64,000 bases of DNA from Streptomyces tagetis (GCF_018069565.1 NZ_JAGPNL010000013.1:43797-107796), one strand, 5' to 3'. Shown: positions 52,053 to 61,919, counted from the first letter of the stretch. Numbers and translations are program-made. Notes: generated by a model from the letters alone, not told the origin.

Positions 52053-53453
52053 GTGACCATTCGCCTGTACGACACCAACGCCCGGCAGATCCGTGACTTC
52101 GCCCCTCTCACGCCCGGGTGTGTCTCGATCTACCTGTGCGGTGCCACCGTTCAGGCGGCCCCGCACATCGGCCATGTCCGGTCGGGGCTCAACTTCGACA
52201 TCATGCGCCGCTGGTTCGCGTACCGCGGCTACGACGTGACGTTCATCCGCAACGTCACCGACATCGACGACAAGATCATCCGCAAGGCGGCGGAGCAGAA
52301 CCGCCCCTGGTGGTCCATCGGCTACGAGAACGAACGGGCCTTCGACGACGCCTACTCGGCCCTCGGCTGCCTGCCCCCCACCTACGAGCCCCGCGCCACC
52401 GGGCACATCACCGAGATGGTCGAGATGATGCGCGGCCTGATCGAGCGCGGCCACGCCTACGAGGCCGACGGCAACGTCTACTTCGACGTGCGCTCCCTGC
52501 CCGGGTACCTCTCCCTGTCCAACCAGGACCTGGACGACCTGCGCCAGCCCTCCGAGGAGGGCGAGACCGGCAAGCGGGACCCGCGGGACTTCGCCATGTG
52601 GAAGGCGGTCAAGCCGGGCGAGCCGAGCTGGGAGACGCCGTGGGGCCGGGGCCGGCCGGGGTGGCACCTGGAGTGCTCGGCGATGGCCCACAAGTACCTG
52701 GGCAGCGCGTTCGACATCCACGGCGGCGGGATCGACCTGATCTTCCCGCACCACGAGAACGAGATCGCCCAGGCCCGCGGCTTCGGCGACACCTTCGCCG
52801 AGTACTGGGTGCACAACGCCTGGGTCACCATGAGCGGCGAGAAGATGTCGAAGTCGCTCGGCAACAGCGTGCTCGTCTCCGAGATGGTCAAGCGCTGGCG
52901 CCCGATCGTGCTCCGCTACTACCTGGGCACCCCGCACTACCGCTCCACCATCGAGTACGGCGAGGAGGCCCTGCGCGAGGCGGAGTCCGCCTTCGCCCGC
53001 ATCGAGGGCTTCGTGCAGCGCGTCACCGAACTCGCCGGAGGGCCCGCCGAGCCCGCCGCCGAGGTGCCGCCCGCCTTCGCCGAGGCGATGGACGACGACC
53101 TCGGCGTCCCCCAGGCGCTGGCCGTCGTGCACACCACCGTCCGGCAGGGCAACAGCGCGCTGGCCGCCGACGACAAGGAGGCCGCCGTCGCGCGGCTCGC
53201 CGAGGTCCGCGCCATGCTCGGCGTGCTCGGCCTCGACCCGCTGGACGCGCACTGGGCCGGCGAGGCCGACCGCGGCGAGGACCTCCACGGCGTCGTCGAC
53301 AGCCTCGTCCGCCTCGTCCTCGACCAGCGCGAGGCCGCGCGGGCCCGCAAGGACTGGCCCACCGCGGACGCCATCCGCGACCGGCTGGGCGAGTCCGGAC
53401 TGGTCGTCGAGGACGGCGCGCACGGCCCCCGCTGGAGCCTCGGCCCGCGCTGA
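52053..53453 (+). CDS. cysS: Cysteinyl-tRNA synthetase
   Basis: A 466-residue class I synthetase. HIGH motif in APHIGHVRSG, zinc-site residues in LCGATVQ and WHLECSAMA, KMSKS in SGEKMSKSLGNSV. GTG 52053 gives the standard N-terminus TIRLYDTNARQIRDF. Probably co-transcribed with rlmB, 220 bp downstream. Confidence 0.96.
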   Translation: MTIRLYDTNARQIRDFAPLTPGCVSIYLCGATVQAAPHIGHVRSGLNFDIMRRWFAYRGYDVTFIRNVTDIDDKIIRKAAEQNRPWWSIGYENERAFDDAYSALGCLPPTYEPRATGHITEMVEMMRGLIERGHAYEADGNVYFDVRSLPGYLSLSNQDLDDLRQPSEEGETGKRDPRDFAMWKAVKPGEPSWETPWGRGRPGWHLECSAMAHKYLGSAFDIHGGGIDLIFPHHENEIAQARGFGDTFAEYWVHNAWVTMSGEKMSKSLGNSVLVSEMVKRWRPIVLRYYLGTPHYRSTIEYGEEALREAESAFARIEGFVQRVTELAGGPAEPAAEVPPAFAEAMDDDLGVPQALAVVHTTVRQGNSALAADDKEAAVARLAEVRAMLGVLGLDPLDAHWAGEADRGEDLHGVVDSLVRLVLDQREAARARKDWPTADAIRDRLGESGLVVEDGAHGPRWSLGPR

Positions 53454-53673
53454 CCGGCCCGGCCGCGGAAGATCCACTTGTGCCGCCCGGCCCCCCGGGC
53501 GGCACACTGCATACGACACGACGACCGCGTACCACCCCGCGGACCCCGCACGGCGCGGGCGACCGCGTACGACGCGCGGCGAGAACAGGCGCGCACCGAG
53601 CGCGCACCAGACGCGAGAACAGACGCGAAGACAGACGCGAACCGACGCGAAACAGAGTGGAGACAGGGAACTC

Positions 53674-54615
53674 ATGGCCGCGAACAACCGCCGCATGTCC
53701 GGCAAGAAGGGCGCGCAGGTCGGCAGCGGCGGCAAGCGGCGCCGGGGCCTGGAGGGCAAGGGGCCCACGCCTCCCGCCGAGATGCGCAAGGGGCACGCCA
53801 AGCAGCGCGCCGCCCACGCCAAGACGCGCCGCGCCCAGGGCCGCCCGCAGCAGCGGCGCGGCGGCGGCCGGTCCACGTCCGAACTGGTCGTCGGCCGCAA
53901 CCCGGTCGTCGAGGCGCTGCGCGAGGGCGTGCCCGCCTCCACGCTCTACGTCCAGCAGTTCATCGACAACGACGAGCGGGTGCGCGAGGCCCTCCAGCTC
54001 GTCGCCGACCGCGGTGGCATCAACCTCATGGAGGCGCCCCGCCCCGAGCTGGACCGGATGACCAACGGCCTCAACCACCAGGGCCTCGTCCTCCAGGTCC
54101 CGCCGTACGAGTACGCGCACCCGGAGGACCTCGCCGACGCCGCCGCCGACGCGGGCGAGGCCCCGCTGATCGTCGCCCTGGACGGGGTGACCGACCCGCG
54201 CAACCTCGGGGCCGTCGTCCGCTCCGTCTCCGCCTTCGGCGGCCACGGCGTGGTCGTGCCCGAGCGGCGGGCGGCCGGCATGACGGCGGGCGCCTGGAAG
54301 ACGTCGGCCGGCACCGCGGCGCGCACGCCGGTCGCGCGCGCCACCAACCTCACCCGGGCGCTGGAGACGTACCAGAAGGCCGGGGTCGTCGTCGTCGGCC
54401 TCACCGCCGACGGGGAGGCCGAGCTGAGCGACCTGGACGCCCTCGGCGGGCCGGTCGTCATCGTGGTCGGCAGCGAGGGCAAGGGCCTGTCCCGGCTGGT
54501 CGGCGAGACCTGCGACGTCCGGGTGCGCATCCCGATGCCGGGCGGCGCCGAATCCCTCAACGCCGGTGTGGCGGCGGGGATCGTGCTCTACGAGGCGGCC
54601 CGCAGGCGGGCTTGA
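53674..54615 (+). CDS. rlmB: 23S rRNA 2'-O-ribose methyltransferase (TrmH/SpoU family)
   Basis: A 313-residue SpoU-family enzyme, probably RlmB acting on G2251 of 23S rRNA. Basic N-terminal extension (1-65), substrate-binding domain (ELVVGRNPVVEALREG), then the knotted SPOUT domain: DGVTDPRNLGAVVRSVSAFG, VIVVGSEGKGLSRLV and IPMPGGAESLNAGVAAGIVLYE. The 220-bp gap before it contains GACGCGA-type repeats (53600-53655). Confidence 0.92.
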   Translation: MAANNRRMSGKKGAQVGSGGKRRRGLEGKGPTPPAEMRKGHAKQRAAHAKTRRAQGRPQQRRGGGRSTSELVVGRNPVVEALREGVPASTLYVQQFIDNDERVREALQLVADRGGINLMEAPRPELDRMTNGLNHQGLVLQVPPYEYAHPEDLADAAADAGEAPLIVALDGVTDPRNLGAVVRSVSAFGGHGVVVPERRAAGMTAGAWKTSAGTAARTPVARATNLTRALETYQKAGVVVVGLTADGEAELSDLDALGGPVVIVVGSEGKGLSRLVGETCDVRVRIPMPGGAESLNAGVAAGIVLYEAARRRA

Positions 54616-54764
54616 GCGTACGGACGCCGGTCCCGCCGAACGGGTGAACCGGCGTTCGACGCGTCCCCCGTACGGGGTGTTCCGGACGGTCCGGACATGC
54701 TTGACGCGGTCCGGACAGATCCGGCGGGTCAAGGCAGTGTCCTAACGTCACGTCACTCGGTTAG

Positions 54765-56489
54765 ATGAGTGTGGACACCAGAACACCCCGCACACCCACG
54801 GGGGACCGCTCGTCGCTGGTCGACGACGCTCCCGCGCTGAGCATGGTGAAGGTGCCGAGCGATCCGGCTCAGGTCATCGTCAACCACGCGAGCTTCCGCG
54901 TGCAGCTCGGTGCCTCGGCGCGGCGGACCCGGTCCCCGCGGATCGCACGGCACCTGAGCGCCACCCAGGACACCGCGCGCTTCCCCGTGGCCGGTGCCGT
55001 GGGCCAGGCCGCCCGCCGCCGCCCCGTCGTCTGGAGCGGCCGGTCCGAACCGGACGACACGGGAGCCCACCGGCTGCTCCAGGCGGTGCGGGCGGGGGCC
55101 GGCCACCATGTCGCGGCCCCGTCCGACGGCCCCGGTGACCCCGGCGCCACCCAGGTCATCCCCCGCTTCGGCGAGCCGGCCGCCCCCCGCCACGGCCTCC
55201 CCGGCCACGAGGACGGCCACGACGAGGGCCCCGACACCCAGCCCCTGGAGTCGCCGGTCGTCGGCGCCCCGCGCGGCCCCGTCGGCGACGGCACCCGGCT
55301 GCTGCCCGCGATGCGCTCCTCCGGCAGCGCCTACGACGAACTCGCCTACGCCGACGACGACTTCGACGTCACCTCGGGCGCGTACCCGGGCGCGTACCCG
55401 GGCGAGGGCGCCGGCTCCCGGCGGCACGGCGACGACCCGGCGCGGCACGCCTACTACCCCGGCCGCCGGATGAACCTCGGGGTCGTGCTGCTCCCGCTGC
55501 GCGTCTTCCTCGGCTTCATCTCCATCTACGCCGGCATGGGCAAGCTCTGCGACCCCGTCTACTTCGACGGCGGCGAGCGCGGCTCCATGGTCAAGTGGCT
55601 CAACACCCTGCACCCGTGGGACGTCGCCGAGCCGCTGCGCCAGTTCGCCCTGGCCCACCCGGTCGGCTCCGGGCTGGTCATCGCCTTCCTCCAGGTGATC
55701 GTCGGCGTCCTGACCGTGCTGGGCTGCTGGCAGCGGCTGGCCGCCGGGATCGGCGCCCTGCTGTCGGCCGCGCTGCTGGTCACCGTGAGCTGGAAGAGCG
55801 TCCCCGCCTACGACGCGCCGGACATCATCTACCTCGCCGCCTGGTCCCCGCTGATCATCGCGGGCGCCCCGGTCTACTCCGTCGACGGCAGGCTGGCCGG
55901 CAGCGCCTGGCGCCGCCTCGGCCCCCGGGCCGACATCTGGGACCTGCGCCGCTGGGTGCTGCGGCGCGGTGCCGTGGTGACCTTCCTCGTCACCGGCATC
56001 ACCCTGCTGGTCGGCTCGCTGCTCGGCGGTGCCGTCCGCGACGCCGACCGCGTGGTCGTCCCCGGGCCCGGCGAGGCCCCGCGCAACGTGCTGCCCGGCT
56101 CCCCGCTGCCCCAGGAGCCCGGCGAGCGCACCGCGACCACCACTCCGGAGGCGTCCTCCTCGCCCACCCAGGGCGCCACCAGCGGCACCACCACCGGCCC
56201 GGCCACCGGGGGCGCCACGACCACCCCGGGCGCGACCCAGGGCGGCGGCGTCACCACCGGCGGTGCCCCGAGCCAGACCCAGGGCACCACGGGCCAGGCC
56301 CCGCCGCAGCAGGAGGCCCCGGCCGGACAGGCGCCGAGCACCAGCGCCGGACCGACCTCCGGCGGCGCCACCACCGGCTCCGACGGCTCCACGGGGGCCG
56401 GCGGGGGCACCGGCGGCGGAGGCGGCGAGGAAGGCGAACCGTCCACCGGGCAGCCGGGCGGACGCCTGGTGGGCGGCCTCCTGGGCTGA
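54765..56489 (+). CDS. DoxX-family membrane protein with long disordered ends
   Basis: A 574-residue protein. The DoxX core (four helices, about residues 240-420) begins at MNLGVVLLPLRVFLGFISIYAG. Residues 1-230 are predicted disordered and cytoplasmic, with a duplicated GAYPGAYPGEG. Residues 425-574 are extracytoplasmic Gly/Thr/Pro repeats. DoxX proteins take part in redox or sulfur membrane complexes. ATG 54765 is the first good start. Followed by a strong terminator. Confidence 0.8.
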   Translation: MSVDTRTPRTPTGDRSSLVDDAPALSMVKVPSDPAQVIVNHASFRVQLGASARRTRSPRIARHLSATQDTARFPVAGAVGQAARRRPVVWSGRSEPDDTGAHRLLQAVRAGAGHHVAAPSDGPGDPGATQVIPRFGEPAAPRHGLPGHEDGHDEGPDTQPLESPVVGAPRGPVGDGTRLLPAMRSSGSAYDELAYADDDFDVTSGAYPGAYPGEGAGSRRHGDDPARHAYYPGRRMNLGVVLLPLRVFLGFISIYAGMGKLCDPVYFDGGERGSMVKWLNTLHPWDVAEPLRQFALAHPVGSGLVIAFLQVIVGVLTVLGCWQRLAAGIGALLSAALLVTVSWKSVPAYDAPDIIYLAAWSPLIIAGAPVYSVDGRLAGSAWRRLGPRADIWDLRRWVLRRGAVVTFLVTGITLLVGSLLGGAVRDADRVVVPGPGEAPRNVLPGSPLPQEPGERTATTTPEASSSPTQGATSGTTTGPATGGATTTPGATQGGGVTTGGAPSQTQGTTGQAPPQQEAPAGQAPSTSAGPTSGGATTGSDGSTGAGGGTGGGGGEEGEPSTGQPGGRLVGGLLG

Positions 56490-56501
56490 CCACCGGCCCT
56501 G

Positions 56502-56548
56502 ACGACGACGGGGTCCCGCACGAGAAACGTGCGGGACCCCGTCGTCGT
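56502..56548. terminator. Strong terminator after the DoxX gene
   Basis: Perfect 21-bp stem (56502-56522 with 56528-56548) and AGAAA loop, between the rightward DoxX gene and the leftward nucleotidyltransferase gene. Confidence 0.85.
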
Positions 56549-56615
56549 ACGAGATGCCGGGAAGGCGGGAGCCGGATCAGAAGGGCGCCGGTCCAGCGGT
56601 GCCGGGGGAGACCGG

Positions 56616-57350
56616 TCAGCGGCGCTGGGCGGCGAGTTCGCGGGCGGCCTCCGTCAGGTCCTTCGCGGTGTCGATCGCCCGCCAGTAGGAGCCCTGCGGG
56701 ATGGTGAAGCCGGCCAGCTTGCGTTCGCGGGCCAGCCGGGGGAACGTCGTCCGCTCGTGGTCACCGCGCTCCGGCAGCAACTCCGCGAAACCGGACGAGA
56801 AGACGTAGACGCCCGCGTTGATCTCGAAGGTCGACGGCGGGGCCTCGATGAAGTCCGTGATGTGCCCGAAGCCGTCGGTCTTCACGGCACCCCAGGGCAG
56901 CCGCGGGCGGGCCAGCGCGAGGGTCGCCACGGCGCCCCGCTCGGCGTGGAAGTCGGCCATGTCGCGCAGCGAGAAGCGCGTCCAGATGTCGCCGTTGGTG
57001 GCGTACCAGGGCCGGTCGGGGTGGGGCAGGCGGGCGGCGGCGTACTTCAGGCCGCCGCCGCGGCCCAGTGGCTCGGTCTCCACGACGGTGCTGACGGAGA
57101 GCGGCAGATCGGCCGTCTCCAGCCATTTCTGCAGCACTTCGGCGAGGTGGCCGCAGGAGACCACCACGTCGGTCACGCCCTCGTCGGCGAGCCAGGAGAG
57201 CTGATGGCCGATGATCGGGGTCCCGGTGCCCGGGATCTCGACCATCGGCTTGGGCCGGTCGTCGGTGTACGGACGGAGCCGGGACCCCTGTCCGCCGGCC
57301 AGGACGACGGCCTGAACGGGGCGGCGGGACGCGGCGTTCGGATCGGTCAT
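56616..57350 (-). CDS. Sugar-phosphate nucleotidyltransferase
   Basis: A 244-residue NTP-transferase. Nucleotide-binding motif VVLAGGQGSRLRPYTDDRPKPM at its N-terminus, the metal-site NGDIWT and the later NAGVYVF. It lacks the C-terminal left-handed helix of GlgC/RmlA-long enzymes. Substrate sugar unknown; mannose- or glucose-1-phosphate is likely. Confidence 0.85.
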   Translation of the reverse strand: MTDPNAASRRPVQAVVLAGGQGSRLRPYTDDRPKPMVEIPGTGTPIIGHQLSWLADEGVTDVVVSCGHLAEVLQKWLETADLPLSVSTVVETEPLGRGGGLKYAAARLPHPDRPWYATNGDIWTRFSLRDMADFHAERGAVATLALARPRLPWGAVKTDGFGHITDFIEAPPSTFEINAGVYVFSSGFAELLPERGDHERTTFPRLARERKLAGFTIPQGSYWRAIDTAKDLTEAARELAAQRR

Positions 57351-57403
57351 GACCCGAACTGTACGGGGCGCCCCGCCGGCGCCGTGGCAGCGAGGTGCGG
57401 TGC

Positions 57404-57871
57404 TCAGCCGTGCGCGGCCAGCACGCCCGAGGCGAAGGCGGTGTCGCAGACGGGGCGGGCGAACGACTGGGCGCGCGTGGGCCCGTACACCTTGACCGCG
57501 GCGCGGCCCAGTGCCCGCGCGATGGAGGCGCAGTGCCCGGCGAGCGACGGCCGGTCGTTGACGGCCTGCTGGAGGTGTGTCAGGGCGATGCCCGGGTCCT
57601 TCTCCTGCAACTCGGTCAGGAGCTGATCGCGCAACACCTCGTGCGCGGCGCGGGGCGCGGTGGTCGCGCCGGTCTGCGAGGAGGAGGCGTCGGACGCGGT
57701 GAGCACCGAGTCCGAGGGGTCTCCCGACCAGTCGACCCGGGTCACGGCGAGGGTGCCGGAGAGCACCAGGACGACGGGCAGGACGAAGGCGAGCGAGCGG
57801 CCGATGCGGTGGGCGGGGCCCCGGCCGTGGCGCCTCTGCGGGATGGCGGAGTGCTTCACGGAGTGCTTCAC
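57404..57871 (-). CDS. Hypothetical exported or membrane-anchored protein
   Basis: A 155-residue protein with a basic N-terminus and one hydrophobic helix (LAFVLPVVLVLSGTLAVT, residues 27-44), then a Ser/Ala linker and a helical extracytoplasmic domain with two cysteines (HCAS, VCDT) that might pair. Not recognised; it is a conserved neighbour of msiK in Streptomyces as I recall. Confidence 0.65.
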   Translation of the reverse strand: MKHSVKHSAIPQRRHGRGPAHRIGRSLAFVLPVVLVLSGTLAVTRVDWSGDPSDSVLTASDASSSQTGATTAPRAAHEVLRDQLLTELQEKDPGIALTHLQQAVNDRPSLAGHCASIARALGRAAVKVYGPTRAQSFARPVCDTAFASGVLAAHG

Positions 57872-58014
57872 GCGAGTGAGGGTAGCGTCCGGTGATGATT
57901 TGGCGACATTTAGTCACCGGTTCGGGGGATGAAGTGGTGCCACGAAATGGGTAACAGGTTGACGCACGCGGCTCGAAACGTCCCGAAGTGCCGGTCTCGG
58001 GCCGGGGAACGGAA

Positions 58015-58042
58015 CGGGCCCCGCGGCAAACCGCGGGGCCCG
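58015..58042 (-). terminator. Terminator of msiK
   Basis: Perfect 12-bp stem CGGGCCCCGCGG / CCGCGGGGCCCG with a CAAA loop, 24 nt after the msiK stop. Confidence 0.8.
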
Positions 58043-58065
58043 ATGTCGTCAGAGCGGGTGAATTC

Positions 58066-59202
58066 TCAGTCGGAGAGGCGCTCGCCCGTGGAGGTCGAGA
58101 ACACGTGGGTCTCGCCCGGGTGCGGGACGACGTGCACGGTCGAGCCCTTCTCGGGCACGGCGCGGCTGCTGACGCGGACGACGAGGTCCCTGGACTCGCC
58201 GCCGACCTCGGCGGTGCCGAAGATGTAGCCGTCGGCGCCGGTCTCCTCCACGACGTTGACCGAGACCGCGAGGCCGGCCGGGGCGTCGTCGGCGTCCTTC
58301 GTCAGCGAGGCGGAGGCGCCGCCGCCCAGCTCGACCACGTCGAAGTGCTCGGGACGGACGCCGACGGTGACCGTGCGGTCGCCCTTGTCGGCGGCGGCCT
58401 TCAGGGCCTCCCGGCTGACCGGGACCACGCTGTTGCCGAACTTCACGCCGCCGTCGGTGATCGGCACCTCGACCAGGTTCATGGCGGGGGAGCCGATGAA
58501 GCCGGCGACGAAGAGGTTGGCGGGCTTGTCGTACATGTTGCGCGGGGAGTCGACCTGCTGGAGCAGGCCGTCCTTGAGCACGGCCACCCGGTCGCCCATG
58601 GTCATCGCCTCGACCTGGTCGTGGGTGACGTAGACGGTGGTGATGCCCAGGCGGCGCTGGAGCGAGGCGATCTGCGTACGGGTGGAGACGCGGAGCTTGG
58701 CGTCCAGGTTGGACAGCGGCTCGTCCATGAGGAAGACCTGCGGCTCGCGGACGATGGCGCGGCCCATGGCGACGCGCTGGCGCTGACCGCCGGAGAGCGC
58801 CTTCGGCTTGCGGTCCAGGTACTCGCTGAGGTCGAGGATCTTGGCGGCCTCCTCGACCTTCTGCCGGATCTCCGCCTTCGGCACGCCCGCGATCTTGAGG
58901 GCGAAGCCCATGTTGTCCGCGACGCTCATGTGCGGGTACAGGGCGTAGTTCTGGAACACCATGGCGATGTCCCGGTCCTTGGGCGGGAGGTGGGTGACGT
59001 CGCGGTCGCCGATGCGGATGGCGCCGCCGTTGACGTCCTCCAGTCCGGCGAGCATGCGGAGCGAGGTGGACTTGCCGCAGCCGGACGGGCCGACCAGGAC
59101 GAGGAACTCCCCGTCCGCGATGTCGATGTCGAGACCGTCGACGGCGGGCTTGTCGGAACCGGGGTAGATCCGGGTCGCCTTGTCGAACTGGACAGTGGCC
59201 AT
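58066..59202 (-). CDS. msiK: Shared sugar ABC transporter ATPase MsiK
   Basis: A 378-residue ABC ATPase of the UgpC/MalK type. Walker A GPSGCGKST, Q loop, signature LSGGQRQRVAMGRA, Walker B VFLMDEPLSNLDAKL and H-switch TVYVTHDQVEAM; C-terminal OB-fold regulatory domain from about 240. It stands alone without permease genes, as MsiK does in Streptomyces, where it energises several sugar importers (cellobiose, maltose, chitobiose). The long spacing and AGAAGGGGG site precede ATG 59202. Confidence 0.93.
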   Translation of the reverse strand: MATVQFDKATRIYPGSDKPAVDGLDIDIADGEFLVLVGPSGCGKSTSLRMLAGLEDVNGGAIRIGDRDVTHLPPKDRDIAMVFQNYALYPHMSVADNMGFALKIAGVPKAEIRQKVEEAAKILDLSEYLDRKPKALSGGQRQRVAMGRAIVREPQVFLMDEPLSNLDAKLRVSTRTQIASLQRRLGITTVYVTHDQVEAMTMGDRVAVLKDGLLQQVDSPRNMYDKPANLFVAGFIGSPAMNLVEVPITDGGVKFGNSVVPVSREALKAAADKGDRTVTVGVRPEHFDVVELGGGASASLTKDADDAPAGLAVSVNVVEETGADGYIFGTAEVGGESRDLVVRVSSRAVPEKGSTVHVVPHPGETHVFSTSTGERLSD

Positions 59203-59421
59203 GGTGATGGGCCCCCTTCTACCGGCAGGAACGTGCCGGACGATCCGTTGTAGGAAGGTGGTGGTGTGGTCCACGCGAGTGAACCGTGCCAGGACGCTAC
59301 CTGGCGTTCACGTGGTCTGTCAGCACCTACCGGCCGGTGAACTTCGCCGCGGACGCGCGCATCCCCCCGTTCACCGCCTCTGTGTACAGTGGAGCAGCCT
59401 CCGTGCGGTCCGCCGCGCGCC

Positions 59422-59495
59422 GCCTCCTTAGCTCAGTTGGTCAGAGCGCCGCTCTTGTAAAGCGAAGGTCGTCGGTTCGAATCCGACAGGGGGCT
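59422..59495 (+). tRNA. tRNA-Thr (anticodon TGT)
   Basis: 74 nt folding as a full cloverleaf: acceptor GCCTCCT/AGGGGGC with one G-T pair, D stem GCTC/GAGC, anticodon loop CTTGTAA (anticodon TGT, reads ACA), variable loop AGGTC, T stem GTCGG/CCGAC with TTCGAAT. The top anticodon-stem pair is a C-A mismatch. CCA is not encoded. No integration at this tRNA is seen. Confidence 0.93.
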
Positions 59496-59660
59496 CTGTG
59501 AGCAAGGCTCTGAGCTGGGGGTTGCCCCCGGAGCAGGGCTCCCTTCGGCCCCGGACATCCCGTCCGGGGCCGTTCGCGTGAGCACCGCGTGGCGGGCGCG
59601 AGGCACGAGCCGGGCACCGCTTCCGGCGACGGTGAGCTTCGCCCCGGGCGGCAGCCGTGC

Positions 59661-60311
59661 TCACGTGCGCGACGTCGTCACGCCGAGGAGCGCCTCCAGT
59701 TCGGCCACGGCCGTGTCCTCGTCCGTGGCGTGAACGGTGGTGATGCCCAGCTCGGCGGCCGGCGGCAGGTTCATCGCGTGATCGTCCACGAACACGCACC
59801 GCTCGGCCGGGACCCCGATGCGTTCGAGGGTGAGCCGGTAGATCGCCGGGTCGGGCTTGGCCATCCCCACCAGCTCGGACACGACGTGCACGTCGAACAG
59901 GTCCCAGACGCCGACGTGCTCGTACGGGTTGAACGGGTCGAGGCCGAAGCTGTTGGACAGCAACGCGAGCCGGTGACCGGCGGCACGCGCGGCTCGGGCG
60001 AACGCGACCATCCGGCGAGCCACGGGGACCCCTGCCCAGGCCCGCCCCATCAGGTTCACCGGGTCCACGTGCGGCCCGAGGAGAGCGGCCGTGGCCGCGT
60101 TCCACTCGGCCTGCCCCAGCTCCCCGATCTCCAGCGCGGTGTAGAGGCGCCGCCCTTCGGGGTGATCGTCGAGGATGCCGGCCCACGCCCCGGGGCTCAG
60201 CCCTTCGGAAACACACCAGGCGCGATGGACGTGGCCGGGGCCGGCGGTGAGCACTCCGGCGAAGTCGAGGATCAGGCCGCGCCTGTCGGCAGTACCAGTC
60301 CCGTGCGGCAT
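59661..60311 (-). CDS. HAD-superfamily hydrolase
   Basis: A 216-residue HAD phosphatase-like protein. Motif I reads LILDFAGVL: the first Asp is present but the usual second Asp (DxD) is alanine, so the catalytic acid is changed. Motif II LLSNSFG, motif III lysine in GMAKPDPAIY, motif IV FVDDHAMN. ATG 60311. Substrate unknown. Confidence 0.82.
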   Translation of the reverse strand: MPHGTGTADRRGLILDFAGVLTAGPGHVHRAWCVSEGLSPGAWAGILDDHPEGRRLYTALEIGELGQAEWNAATAALLGPHVDPVNLMGRAWAGVPVARRMVAFARAARAAGHRLALLSNSFGLDPFNPYEHVGVWDLFDVHVVSELVGMAKPDPAIYRLTLERIGVPAERCVFVDDHAMNLPPAAELGITTVHATDEDTAVAELEALLGVTTSRT

Positions 60312-60416
60312 CCGGTGATCGCCCCTTCCCCGGTGGGTTCCCTCCGTGACGCTACCGCGCACTCGCTCACGGGGAGGGGCGATCGGCCAGGAGGGCAGGG
60401 GCGGACGGTGGCTCGG

Positions 60417-61919
60417 TCAGGAGGCGGGTTCCGGGACGGGGGTGTCGGAGGGGGTGCCGTGGCGGGGGGCCTTGGCCGTCACCATCAGGCCCGCCACCAG
60501 TGCGGCCAGCAGCATCACGCCGGCGGCCACCCAGATCGCCACCGTGTAGCCGTGCACGATGCCCTCCTTGACGATCATCGCCCGCTGGGCCGGGTTCTTC
60601 AGGTGCGAGGCGATGAAGGTCGTGCTGCTCGTGGTGGCCACGGTGTTGAGCAGTGCCGTGCCGATCGAGCCGCCCACCTGCTGCGAGGTGTTGACCGTCG
60701 CCGAGGTCACCCCGGAGTCCTGCGGGGCGACCCCGGCGGTGGCGGTGGAGAAGACCGGCATGAAGGTCAGGCCCATGCCGAGGCCCATCAGGATCAGCGC
60801 CGGCATGACCTCGGTGGTGTACTCCGAGTGCACCGTGATCCGGGTGAGGATCACCATCCCGGCGGAGGCCAGCACCATGCCGGGGACCATCAGCATGCGC
60901 GGTGCCACCCGGCGCAGCAGCCGGGCCGAGATCTGGGTGGAGCCGACGATGATCCCGGCGGTCAGCGGCAGGAACGCCAGCCCGGTCTTCACCGGCGAGT
61001 AGCTGAGGATGACCTGGAGGTAGTAGGTCATGAACAGGAACAGGCCGAACATGCCGATGACGGCCAGCATCATCGTCAGGAAGCAGCCCGCCCGGTTCCG
61101 CTCGCGGATGACGTGCAGCGGCAGCAGCGGTACGGGCGCCCGGGTCTGCCACCACACGAAGGTGGCCAGGAGTACGACGGCGGCGCCGAAGAGCGCGAGC
61201 ACCAGCGGGTCGCTCCAGCCGTGCGGCTGGGCCTCGCTGAAGCCGTAGACGAGGGAGACGAGCCCGCCGCAGCCGAGGACGACGCCGGGGATGTCGAGGC
61301 GGACGTCCGCGTGGCCGGGGATGTCGTGCAGCAGGGTGAGCGCGCCGAAGACGGCGATGACGGCGATGGGCACGTTGACGTACAGGCACCAGCGCCAGTC
61401 GAGGTACTCGGTGAGCACGCCGCCGACGACGAAGCCGATGGCGGAGCCGCTGCCGGCCAGCGCGCCGTAGACGCCGAACGCCTTCCCGCGCTCTCTCGGG
61501 TCGGTGAAGGTGGTGGTGAGCAAGGACAGCGCGGAGGGCGCGAGGACCGCGGCGAAGACGCCCTGGAGGGCGCGGGCGCCGAAGAGCATGCCGGAGCTGA
61601 GCGCGGCGCCGCCGAGCGCGGAGGCGCCGGCGAAGCCGATCAGGCCGATGACGAAGGTCCGTTTGCGGCCCACCAGGTCCGCGATCCGGCCGCCGAGCAG
61701 CAGCAGTCCGCCGAAGGCCAGGGTGTACGCGGTGATCACCCATTGCCGGTTGGCGTCGGACATGCCCAGATCGCGCTGCGCGGAGGGCAGCGCGATCTGC
61801 ACGATGGTCGCGTCCAGGACGACCATCAACTGGGCCAGGGCGATCACCACCAGCCCCCACCAGCGGCGGGGATCGGAGGGTGGGGGTGTGTTCGCGTCAC
61901 CTGTGCGGGCCGCACTCAT
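60417..61919 (-). CDS. MFS drug exporter, DHA2 family (EmrB/QacA type)
   Basis: A 500-residue transporter with 14 predicted helices. Motif D1-like region LDATIVQIALPSAQRDLG, motif A GGRIADLVGRKRTFV, and motif C region ALAGSGSAIGFVVGGVL. Likely proton-driven multidrug or secondary-metabolite export. ATG 61919; a quinone-reductase scrap lies just upstream. Confidence 0.87.
   Translation of the reverse strand: MSAARTGDANTPPPSDPRRWWGLVVIALAQLMVVLDATIVQIALPSAQRDLGMSDANRQWVITAYTLAFGGLLLLGGRIADLVGRKRTFVIGLIGFAGASALGGAALSSGMLFGARALQGVFAAVLAPSALSLLTTTFTDPRERGKAFGVYGALAGSGSAIGFVVGGVLTEYLDWRWCLYVNVPIAVIAVFGALTLLHDIPGHADVRLDIPGVVLGCGGLVSLVYGFSEAQPHGWSDPLVLALFGAAVVLLATFVWWQTRAPVPLLPLHVIRERNRAGCFLTMMLAVIGMFGLFLFMTYYLQVILSYSPVKTGLAFLPLTAGIIVGSTQISARLLRRVAPRMLMVPGMVLASAGMVILTRITVHSEYTTEVMPALILMGLGMGLTFMPVFSTATAGVAPQDSGVTSATVNTSQQVGGSIGTALLNTVATTSSTTFIASHLKNPAQRAMIVKEGIVHGYTVAIWVAAGVMLLAALVAGLMVTAKAPRHGTPSDTPVPEPAS

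Noticed and set aside
59422..59495. tRNA-Thr as a possible integration site
   Set aside because: No direct repeat of the tRNA 3' end and no integrase nearby.
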